Shown: positions 46,101-57,800 of the stretch, one piece after another
How positions within the stretch are numbered: the first letter of the stretch is position 1
Layout: the number at the start of each line of letters is the position of its first letter
From: Tupaia tana
Taxonomy: Eukaryota > Chordata > Mammalia > Scandentia > Tupaiidae
Assembly (NCBI GenBank): GCA_026018925.1
Contig: JAKSZU010000012.1
Span: 28,695,814-28,759,813 of the forward strand
DNA length: 64,000 bases
Direction of reading: 5' to 3'
The notes under the pieces: generated by a model
Told to the model about the DNA's origin: nothing
The model's database searches: none
What the model saw: the letters and a program-made list of their open reading frames with translations, nothing else
Made by a program: the position numbers and the translations under genes

Positions 46101-49100
46101 TATTCATTTTCAAATTTTAAAAAGTCACATATATGAAAAATAGCTAACCCACAGTGTTTTGAGGAGGAAAAACAAAATAACAGCTATAAATACAGTTCAA
46201 GTCCATTTTTATAAAAGCTGAATTTGCATGTAAATACACACATACTGAGAAGACAGTCAGAAGGCTGACAGACACATTAAGATGTCAACAGGTTTTTGGG
46301 GAGAGGTGATAAGGGGGTAATTTTCATTTTCCTCCCTTTCTACATACAAAATTTTCTAATTTTTCTAACATATATTTTTTTAAGAAATGAAACAATTTTA
46401 AGGCAAATGATATTTTTTAAAGATGATTTAAAGCTATGGCTTCCTTCTCCAAACATGAAATGCTTTATATATACATTAACCCACAGATGACAAATCTATG
46501 ACAGAAAATGAAAACAATCCATTTCATTATTCACTCAGCAAAATATTTTGCCTGCCCTTAAATCTCTCACACTGACTGGTTTGAAACGTCTACAAAGACT
46601 CAATTTAAAAATTTTTCTTTCATGTAGTTTAATTGCCTTCCTAAAGCTCTTCCAAAATCCTTTATTCCAATGACAATCCACTCAGACAAAAGTCATTTAT
46701 ATGGGGCCAGTCCATGGGCCAGTCCATAGCCCAGTAGTTAAGAGAACTAGATCCAACATGACCACCATGCAATTTTAGTCCCAGACCAAACAGGGCTAAA
46801 AGAACCACACCAGGTACACGTGTATGTGCTCAAAATAAAGAAATGGAGAAATGACTTTGGTGTGACCCTACTCCATGGGGGGGGGGGGGGGGGTGTGATT
46901 TGTCACTCTCTCTGGTGAGCATGCAAGCTCTCTGGCAAATTAAAAAAAAAAAAAGTAATATATATGCCTAATGTGGTTAAGCAATAAACTAAAGAATAAA
47001 AAAAAAACATTTAAAAGCAAGTATATTGGGAGCTGATTCTGTGGTATAGTGGTAGGGCACTGCTAAAACAAAACTAGACCCATGTAGAAGGTTATAAGTT
47101 CAGTTCCCTGATTGATCCGTACATGTTGGACACACACACCCACGATCCTGCCTAGCTGGAAAAGCTGAGGGAAGAATGCAGCATGGGACCCTGCCAAAGT
47201 ATTTCCCTGTCTCTCTGGTGAAAGAAATTAATAAACTTTTTTTTAAAAGTAAGCATATTTAGGGACCAGCAATTAGTGTAATGGCTATGTTGCTGGACTC
47301 CCATGTAGTCGATCGCGGTTCAAATCCCGGACCTGGTGGCTTAAACTCATGCCAGGCACGTGTGCGTGCGTGCCCAAGATCCCGAGAGGAGAATGGAGGA
47401 GAAGGGATTGCAGCGTGGCCAACCCCCCTGGGGGGTGATTTCTCGCTTTCTGTCTCTCTGTCTCTCTCTTGTCTTTCTGGCGAGCACACACGCCCTATAG
47501 TAAAAAACTCTCAAAAGAAAAAGAAAAAGAAAAAGTAAGCATATCTTGAAAAAAAAAAAGGTTTATAAAAAAGAAATTCTAAGTCCCTAAAACAAGATCA
47601 ATAACTACCATGCACTAAATACTTTCATTGTACCAAGAAACTTGCAGATTACTGTGTCTATTAGCTTACAAAGTATTCCTCCAATAATAGTTCTATAAGA
47701 GCCCCATTTAAAAGAGGAGAAAAAGTGAGTCCAGAAATTAAAATGATATACCTAACTTCTGAAGAGCCATTAAGAGAGCCCAAGTCCTCTCGACATCAAA
47801 GCTACTTTACATTTCTTTACTTACTTTGCAATCTTGTCCTTGAGAAGTTTCCAGTCCCACAGGTCTGTGGGAGTAACATTCCACATGTCATACTGAAGAA
47901 TCTAAAAAATAAATGACCCAAATCCATAAGTCACTCTGTGGCAATTTAAAACTGACAAACAGCAAACAAATGACTAACTGCCATGTCCCAACAAATGCTG
48001 TCTTCTAGCTGAGCTGTGTAAGAAATGCAAGGTCCAGAGATTTTTCCTAGACAAAATGCCATGTCATTACAATGACCAAAAACAAGCTAAGAAAACTGGT
48101 TAGGGCCAGCAGGTGACATGGTGGTTGAGGCACTGGACTCCTACATGGCTTGCTGCGGTTGAGTCCCAGTGGTGGCTTGCCTTCTCTTTCTCACTCATTA
48201 AATTTTTTTAAAAAAATTATAATAATGAATAAAGTAATTCTTTAAAAAAGAAACTGGTTAAGGTATCTTCCCCACATCTCTGCTGAGTCTTCTCAGAGGA
48301 CCCATATCATATCTATAAACTAGGAAATCTAAACATTCATAAAAGCATGTTGCTAAGATGTGTTGGTTTTTTACAGTGCAAGTGTTACTTTTATCTCACC
48401 TTTCTTCAGTGCCTTGATCTGTTCACTTCATTAAAAACATCTACTTTTAAACAACTATACATTGTATTTCCTAAATATTAGCACAAAGGTCAACACTACA
48501 GTTTTCATCTTGTTTTATGTAGAAGAGAATTATACTAATTTTATGTACGAGAGAATTATGTAGAAGAGAAGATAAAGACAGTGTGGAAGAAAAAATTCTA
48601 AGACGGGTCCCCAGATTCCCAGCCCCTGGTGCAGTCCATGTATAATCTATTCCCCTTGGGTGGGTGTGGACAGGAACTAGAATATGATGAATGTTACTTT
48701 TACAATACAGCAAAGGTGTAATTAAGGTTGCAAATCAGGTGATTTTAAGTTAAAAGATTATCATCCTCGGTTTACCTGACTTAACAGATAAAACTCCTCA
48801 AAACAAATAGACTAGGCTAGGCACTTCTACAATGATCATCTCTCCCTCTGACCTCAAATAAGCAATATGCCATGAGTTTCTAGAGCTACAAGGAAATGAG
48901 TCGGCCAAGAACCAGGTGAGTTTGGAAAAGGACCATGGGCTTCAGATGAGACCACAGCCCTTATCAACACTTTATGAGACCCAGAAATGGGCCCAGATAA
49001 GCCAAGCCTGACCTCCTGATGCAGGTAAACTGTAAAACAATGAATATATGTTGCTATAATCCACCACATCTAGCAATAGAAAACTAACACAGGCAGCATC

Positions 49101-51800
49101 TTCTTAAATCATTTACTAATGACTAGTTATAAATAAAGGAAATTAAAACACAGTATGCTTTTTTTGTTGTTGTTGTTCAATTACTCACTTCATTGATGCC
49201 CACTTTGAGCTGGGTAGAGCCAAGGAGTAACAGGGAAAGAACCAGATTCAGTCCGTACCTGAAGGTTGGTCTGGGCAGGGATGGGCAGTACAGACACACA
49301 GACACACACACAGATCTGGCATCTGGTAGCAAGATACACAGTCTCACATCAGGACACTCCAGACACAGGTAACCATCAAAGTCTTCTTAAAGAAGACTGC
49401 ATAGGAGGGAACAGCAGTTAGCCTAATGGCTATGTCGCTGGACTCCCATGTAGTCGACCGTGGTTCGAGTCCCAGACCCGGTGGCTTAAAACTCATGCCA
49501 GGCACGTGCGTGTGTGTATGCCCAACATCCCGAGAGGAGAATGGAGAAGGGATTGCAGTGTGACCATCCCCCTTGGGGTGGTGATTTCTCGCTTTCTGTC
49601 CTGGCAAGTGCATGAGCCCTATAGCAAAAACCTCTCCAAAAAAAAAAAAAAAAGACTACACAGGGAGCAGGGGAGCAAGGGGTGAGGCAGCTATCAGAAC
49701 CTTCACCTCTTGTACATTTGTAGGCAGGTAACTTTCAAAACCAATGAACCCAGCATATGAGCAAAGGGCTGTAGCCTGGAAGTGACAGGAGCTTCCCTCC
49801 TGCCTTATCATATCCCAGTGTAAGTCCCTCTCCCACTCTTAGCCTCTCTGCTGTATGGGCCCTTTCCTGGGATCCACCTCCATAGCTTACAAGGCTTCCC
49901 TGAGACAACCCACATAGACCACATGCTCTGCTCAGTGCCTGGCACCTCATCAGCACCCCTTCAATGCACATTATCATCCTAAGTGCTATCTATGGGTCAC
50001 CTAGGTCTTGGTTCCAGCTCCAATTAATCACAGCAATCTTCACACCTCAGGGCTCAGTCCCAGTTCATCTCCAGGGCTGGCAAAACCTGAGATGCCATCC
50101 TCTTAGTGGACTGTGGGCATTTACTGCCCTGCTAGTGGCATGGGGGTGTTCCTTTCTCAGACATGCAGCCCTGAAGAAGAGACCTGATGCACTCGGGGCC
50201 AACATGAGCCAGTATTGTAGGCAAGACTCAGATCCTAGCCCTGAGATCCTCCCCTTTTTTTCACTAGTACTAAGTTACTGTGGCCAGGGAATCACCTGCT
50301 TGGCAGGCCAGGACTCTAGTTTCTGATGTCTGCCTGCCCTGAGTGGCTTCCCTGTACCCTTGGGGCAGTAAAGAAGCCTGCAACAGAACGCTTAAGCTCC
50401 AGGCAGAAATAGGTGCAAAACAAACATACTTCTCTGTTGGGGCGGGGTTGAGGCACACAACTTGAACCTCCTTGACAGGCCATGAATCCCAATAGCAGAA
50501 AGTCCTAATGTCAAAAATTACTCCTGAAGAGAGTGACAGCCAGAGCTGGTGCTTTCTCAGCACTAGACCTGGACTCCGACCTGGAGCCAGAGTACAGTCG
50601 CTTTGAGTCAAAGATATATGACTTGCAAGAACAAAAGATGAACAGCAGCATGAGTTCTGGGTCTGGGTTCCCTTCAAACAAGCGAGAAGAGGTCCCTGTA
50701 TGTCAGGGTTTTGTTTGATTATAACCAGACTCGGGACAGCTGCCTGCCAAGCCAGGGACTCAGTTTCTCGTATGGTGACATCCTGCATGTTTCTGATGAT
50801 GAGTGGTGGCAGGCAAGACTGGTGACTCCATATGGATAAAGAGAGATGGGTATGATCCCCAGCAAGAAGAGGGTGGAAAAGAAAGAAAGAGCTCGACTCA
50901 AAACTGTGATGTTCCATGCCAGGACAGGGATGATCGAGACTAAGAGGTCAATCAAAACGAAACGTAAAAAGTTTCTGCCACTCTCAAAAGTTTCCATTTT
51001 AGAAGAGCAAAGAAAACATGACTCAGGAAAGCAGCATACAGAAATAAGGACAAGAGGATGCTATTTGGTCATATGAACCAGTGACCCGGCAAGAAATTCA
51101 CTACGCAAGGACTGTGATCATCATGGGCCCAATGAAGGACCGTGTCGATGATGACTTGATCTCCGAGTTTCCACATAAATTTGGATTTTGTGTGCCACAT
51201 ACTACTCAGCCTCGGCGAGATAATGAGGTGTATGGACAAGACGATCACTCTGTGGTGTCGCGAGAACAAATGGAGAAGAACATTCAGAACAAAAAAGTAC
51301 ATTGTGGCAGTCTAGTTCAACGATAATCTCTATGGGACCAGCATCCAGTCAGCGCAGGCAGTTGCAGAGAGGGGCAAACACAGCATCTTAGATGTTTCCG
51401 GAAAAGCCGTCAAGAGACTGTAGCAAGCACAACTGTACTTCATTGCCATTTTCATCAAGCCCAAGTCCATTGACACACGTATGAAAATGAACCAACGGCA
51501 GACATATGAACAAGCAAATAAGATCTACGACAAAGCCATGAAACTGGAGCAGGAGTTTGGAGAATACTTTAGAGCCATTGAACAGGGTGACTCACTGGAG
51601 GAGATTTATAACAAAATCAAACAGATCATTGAGGACCTGTCTGGGCACTACATTTGGGTCCCATCCCCTGAAACTCTGAAGAATCCCCTCCAACCATTCT
51701 CTTGTGAACAGAAGAAATCAAGTCCCTCTTTCCTCCTCCCTCTTCATTCCCGTCTCCACAGGGAAAAGACTACTGTTCTTGTCCCCTTTATTAGGTATGT

Positions 51801-51833
<33 letters not shown>

Positions 51834-54800
51834 GAAAAAATAAATTACTCCTGAAAGTAGGTGGGGTTTCTAAGTACAACCCATGAGCAGGGCTGGGACA
51901 GGAAACGGGGACTCCTGCAGTCAATCCTCACCACAGTTCGGAACGTGGAGTAGGTGGGGCAGCCAGAGGTGGGCAGAGGCCCTGGCAGTCATTCCTCAAC
52001 TGGAGGGCAGCAGGGGGAACTGGGGAGGGCAGCCGTGGGAACCAGGAAGACAGCTTCAAAACCCTTTGGTCACTCTGGCCTCAAGGGCTAGAAGAGATAT
52101 TTGAATCAGGATTCAGTCCCACACTTGCATCTACTATGAACCCGCTTCTTGGGGGAGCTGGGGAGACCTGCCAGGCCAAAGTTGGAGTCCATGCGAGTGC
52201 TCTGCATGTCCACAGGTTTCGCTTGCATACTATGATCAAAGGCAAGCTCCTCACCTGCCTGGATGTTTTTTTTTTGTTGTTTTTGAGAGGTTTTTGCTAT
52301 AGGGTACATGCGCTTGTCAGAAAGACAGAGACAGAGAGACGGAAAGAAAGAAATCGCCCCCCAGAGGGGATGGCCCCACCGCAACCCCTTCTCCTCCATT
52401 CTCCTCTCAGGATCATGGGCACGCACACACACGTGCCTGGTGTGAGTTTAAGCCACCGGGTTCGGGACTCGAACCATGGTCAACTACATGGGAGTCCAGA
52501 GACATAGCCATTATGCTAACTGCTGGTCCCCTGCCTGGATGTTTCTTATGGCAACGAAAGTGATGCAGGGCAGCCACTCAACGAGGTTATCTATGAAGAC
52601 ATTGCACAAATGCAGGTTGGGGAGTCAACTGTGGTTGACAAAGCATAGTAGGCGGCATCGTCGGTATACAAGATCTACTGAATCCGGACGGCGTCGACAG
52701 TATACAAGATTGCCTACTGAGTCCGGACGGCATCGACAGTATATAAGATATCTTACTGAATCCGGACGGCGTTGACATCGACAATATACAAGATCTCCTA
52801 CTGAATCCGGATGGCGTTGACATCGACAATATACAAGATCTCCTACTGAATCCGGATGGCGTCGACGGTATACAAGATCGCCTACTGAGTCCAGACGGCG
52901 TCGACAGTATACAAGATCGCTACTGAATCCGGATGGCGTCGACGGTATACAAGATCACCTACTGAGTCCAGACGGCATCGACAGTATACAACATCGCTAC
53001 TGAGTCCGGATGGCGTCGACGGTATATAAGATCGCTACTGAGTCCGGACGGCATCGACGATATACAAGATCTCCTACTGAATCTGGACGGCGTCGACGGT
53101 ATACAATATCGCCTACTGAGTCCAGACGGCGTCGACGGTATACAACATCCTCCACGAGTCCAGGTTGAACAGGCAGGCAGTGCTCTGGCCGTCACAGATC
53201 TGGCCAGGCCACTCTGCCTCCTCTGAGGTAATGTGATCTCTCCCACATACTCCATGATGAAGCTGTTTTTTTTTTTTTTTTTTTTGAGAGGTTTTCACTA
53301 TAGGGCACGAGCGCTCACCAGAGAGACAGAGAGACAGAAAGCGAGAAATCACCCCCAAGGGGGGATGGTCACACCGCAATCCCTTCTCCTCCATTCTCCT
53401 CTTGGGATCTTTGGCACACACACACACACCCCCGACATGAGTTTAAGCTACCAGTTCCAGGACTCAGACCATAGTCAACTACATAGGAGTCCAGCAACAT
53501 AAGCATTATGCCATCTGCTGGTCCTGAAGCTGTTCTTATGGATCTTCTCCCTCCAGGGTGCAGACACCCCAGCCGTGCCCATCATCTGTGTGGAAGACAC
53601 ATAGCGTGCAATCATAGCATGTGCCCTTCTGTACCACACAACTGGGGCAGTCACAGCCATAGCAGCAGCAGTGAGAGTCACACTAGTAGATGGGCAGCCC
53701 AGCCTGCAGCCGCACCTGGCCTGTTATTGTAGGCAAACTTGTGCAGTGACGCCCCTGGGCAGCAGCCTCCAATGGGGGCCCACAGAGTCCTGGCACTCAC
53801 AGCCCACAGCCACCTGATGGAGGGTGATGCCCTCACCAACACGTTACTTACTGATGTACATGAAGGCCCATGGGGGGTGGTCCAGGTCCACCTCATTCTC
53901 CACAGTGAAATGGCCCAGATGGCTGCATTTGGCATTGTTCCCAATGCCGAAGAGCCTGCCTTTGCTTGGCCTTCTGCACCAGATAGTTGGCCAACCTTGG
54001 GTGCAGGTGCCAGGATGGATTTGACAGGTGGTACTGCCAAATCAGCTCCCTTTCTAAGTCCTCAGGGAATTGTCTGAGAACGTGCACATGTTTGAGATTC
54101 TGCCGTGGTTCCCAGGCTCTCTGAGTCTGGATATCAATGCCACTTTACCAAGTAATACTCCTGTTTGCGGGTCTTCTTGTAATCACACAGGTACTCAACA
54201 TCGAAGTCATAGAGGTTCCTCTTAGAGATGCCAAGGGCATGGCAGGAGAGCTTGGCCAGGCAGCACAGGTCCTGCTGATTCCAAGAAGACTTGCAAAACA
54301 CACTGCAGCCTTTTAAATTTTCTGACATCTTTCCCCACGGCTAATGACACTCAGGCCTAGCCGGCCTCCTGTGACTGGTGTAACAAACGACAGCAAATGT
54401 GGTACTTTAAAATAATAAAACTTTATTGTTTATTGGAGGCCAGAAGCCCAAAATCAACATATTGAGAAAGCCATGCTCCTTCCAAGTTACAAACTTGTTC
54501 AGAGGCACCAACGGAGAGTCTATTGCCATTTCTAGCAATAGTGGCCGTCGCCATTCCTAGACTTGTGTTTATATCATCAAATCTTACCTCTATGGTCGTA
54601 TTACTAATTCTTCTTGGTCTCTTGCAAGAGAGCTGTCAATGGATTTAGGGCCTACCTGGATAATCCAGGCTGATCTCTTCATCTCAAGATCCTTAATTCC
54701 ATCTGGAAAGACCCTTTATGGGGATTAGGATGTGAATCTATCCTTTGTGGGATTATCATTCAGCCAAGTATAGGTACACACAGGTTAAAAAAAAAAAAAA

Positions 54801-57800
54801 ATCCATATACTTACTCCTTTGCTTACTGGAGAGCCCTCATAGGTTTCATACGGACCATACTCTTTGGCCAGGTCACAGCTGGCTTCCAACGCTCCATAAT
54901 AAATAGTTTCAAAGATCTGCTTATTCAGTAACTGGGCCTCTGGACTCTCAAAAGGATATCTCATCAAGATAAAAGCATCCGCCAGACCTTGAACCCCGAT
55001 TCCAATGGGGCGATGGCGTTTATTTGATAAGTATGCCTTTATGCCAAGTTTTAGAAAAGAAAAAGAGAAAACATTATTGAACAGAAAGAACATTCTGCAC
55101 TAAATAAAACACATGATCTTTTTAATCTCAGTTTTCTCACACCATTCCAACAACAATCATTTAGATGACGACTTACTGACCAAGATAAACTCCCTGTATC
55201 TTGGATTAATTACCATTAAGCAGAGAAATCTATACATACCTCTGGAATAGGGTAGTAGTTTATATCAATAATTTTATTCAAGTTTCGGACAATGACTTTA
55301 GTGACTTCAGCCAGCTTCTTAAAGTCGTATGTGTGTTCTGATGTGACATACATATTCAGGGCCAGGGAAGCCAAGTTACAAACTGCAACCTGGATGCAAA
55401 GAAAAAATCGTCAAGAATTACAGAATTTTAGTTTCTTTACCCCATATCAATGATACCACCAGGAAAGTCTCTAACACTCTCAAACACTGAAATTTAAAAT
55501 TTTTATCTTCAACTTCTCCCTTTCCATCATTTGTCAGCCCATTTCCAAATCTCATTAACTCTTTCTCTATAACAGTCACATGTGAATTGTAACATGCACT
55601 AGGGAAATAGGTAAGAAAGAGAGATTCCTCCATTCCACAGTTCAGAGCTCTATTACCAGACATACATCACACAGTATTATAATTGTTTATGTATATCTGT
55701 CTCAGTTTTGAGTAGATGATCACCGTCTAATGTGGTGGCTACTGGGTACAAATACCTACTTAATTAAAATTAAGCACAATTTTAAAATCAGTTTATCCAC
55801 TGTACTAGTCATATTTCACGTGCTTGATAGTTATAAGCTATAGAACATTTCCATCACTTGAGAAAGCTCTTCCAAAATATGCATGCTTACCTCACTATCA
55901 CTGGTATTCTAACAAACCCTCAGCAACAGAGAATCCAAATTTGTGGGTCTCCAGAAAAGTTCTTCAGGTGATTTTCCCACTACATTATTCTAGATAGTGA
56001 GTATCTTTAGGCAGGGGTCATATCTTATTTATCCTCATATTTTTAGCCCTAGCACACATTATATTTAGCACTAGTACATAATGTTTAATAATGTTGAATG
56101 CATACATCTTCTTTTCAATTTTGATTATAACTATCCCAGCCCAAAGTTTCAACTTCTCTCATCTCAACCTCTAAAATAGTTTCCTAACTGAACTCCTTGA
56201 TGCCCTTCACATTTAGTACATTCTACACATGTTGCCAAATGCCCACTTTTAAAAAGGCCTGCAGGCTGGCCCCTAGCAACCCGCCTGACAACAGTCTCCC
56301 AGCTGCTGTCCCACCATCTTCCCCCACCCCCCCCACCCCCCCACCCCCGCTCCTCCTTTCCAATCCTGCACTGCACTGGGCTTGGCCGAGGGAAGGACCC
56401 AAGGGGACCCAGTGTGTCCCTACGGCAGCTGCAAGAGGACCAAGATCATGGCAGCTGGAGAGCCAGAACAACCTCTGTCCTTCCCAAATATGGTCCACCA
56501 TGCCTATATAAAGGACACTGAGCACCAAAAGTAATGCTTTTTGCACTGATTCCTCTTCTCTTAGACGAAGCACTCTCCAGTTGGTCGAGAATCACTTGGC
56601 TGTTCACGATAATGAAATCCCTTCAGCCAGAACTGCAGTAGACTGCTCAGTTCCAGTAAGCATGAGTGCCAACATCAAAGAATGAAGAGAGAATGGAAAA
56701 GAATTAGCTTGATGTAAAAAAGAGTTCAAATGAACTAAAACGGAAGTGTAGGCCAATTCTAAAAATAAATCCAAGTCATTACTTAATGACCTACAAAAGG
56801 CCTCAGGGGAACCATGAGACAAGGATGTGCTAATAGAAGTGAATGGATTTCCATCCTTTGCAAAGTCACTAGTATCTTCTTCAGAGATACTGCACCTCCG
56901 TCTAAGTCTAATAAAATGCTCATGAACAGTGCTGAGAATAGTTCGTCTCTGTACAATGTGGTTTACAGAGCGCCCAGGCCCAGGAGACTGTGCTCTGGAA
57001 CCGTGTATAGCAGAAGGCCCTGTACCACAATCCCAAACTCCCACTGGTTTCAGTTAGGCATTTCAAAATGGGAATCTTTTGAATAAACATTCTGCACTCT
57101 TTTCTAACAAACAGTTGCCATAAACTCCACGCACTTTAAAAACCAAAGCAAAATCTTTCCTGTCACAGAATCGTTATTACACACCTGCCAAGATAGAAAA
57201 AAAGGATTTTACGGATCAACAGATGGAAACTGAAACTCAGACCAAATTAAGCAGCTTTAAATCTGATTTTGGAACAGCTGAGATTAAGAATTTAACAGAT
57301 TCAGAAGTGAATGGAAAGCAAGTATCTACTTGTATGACATATGATACCAAAGAAGAAATTGCACCTTTACCTTTAGAAGGATTTAACATGGGATGAGCTT
57401 AAAGAAGGTACTCTTCAGCTTTCTTCACCAAGGACAGTATGTCATTCTTCCCTGCAGTCTCCATCAGGGAGTAAAATCTACTCTGATGAAGAACTATTAT
57501 ATCTGAGTTTTGCTGAAGATATAATAGATGAAATGTTGAAGCTTGGCTTATTTTCAAACAGGGTTTTAGAACGACTGTTTGAGTGACACATAAAACAAAA
57601 TAAACATCATTTGGAGGAGGGAAAAATGCACCACTTGCTGCATGTCTTGAAGGTAGACTTAGGCTGCACATCTGAGGAAAACTCAGTAAAGCTAAGATAT
57701 GCTGGTATGCTGAATTTCCTGGATTTTGAAGAGACTGGAAATTCAGAACAAAATGAAGTTAAAAATAACCATGAAGTAAGAATTCAACAGGAATGTCAAG

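Larger units (their letters stand above)
49159..54365 (-). pseudogene. SUV39H1P: SUV39H1 processed pseudogene (RRM1 intron 14)
   Basis: Intronless copy of the H3K9 methyltransferase SUV39H1 mRNA, same strand as RRM1. 5' end about 54365, start codon 54326-54328 ([18 protein letters not shown]), chromodomain start ([18 protein letters not shown]) to 54134, then a stop and frameshifts. Linker ([16 protein letters not shown]) near 53970. Pre-SET ([19 protein letters not shown]) near 53730-53790. SET start (MEYVGEI) near 53240. End of SET ([17 protein letters not shown]) near 52130-52165. The parental stop is CTA on plus at 52088-52090, preceded by an earlier stop. The 3'UTR runs on to about 49178 and ends in a T-rich poly(A) remnant at 49159-49177. 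Later events: SINEs at 49410, 52263 and 53258, a DLG3 retrocopy at 50529, and a tandem array at 52650. Dead gene. No TSD was found. Confidence 0.93.

Noticed and set aside
50270..50917. 215-codon minus-strand frame
   Set aside because: Crosses the SUV39H1 retrocopy 3'UTR and the antisense of the DLG3 retrocopy. No domain of its own.
52650..53150. CRISPR-like array
   Set aside because: Repeats are contiguous with no unique spacers, lie in a mammalian pseudogene, and derive from SUV39H1 codons.
53739..54077. Plus-strand 112-codon frame
   Set aside because: Antisense shadow of the SUV39H1 pre-SET region.
57399..57671. Minus-strand frame in the SPATA7 copy
   Set aside because: Shadow of the pseudogene's plus-strand codons.
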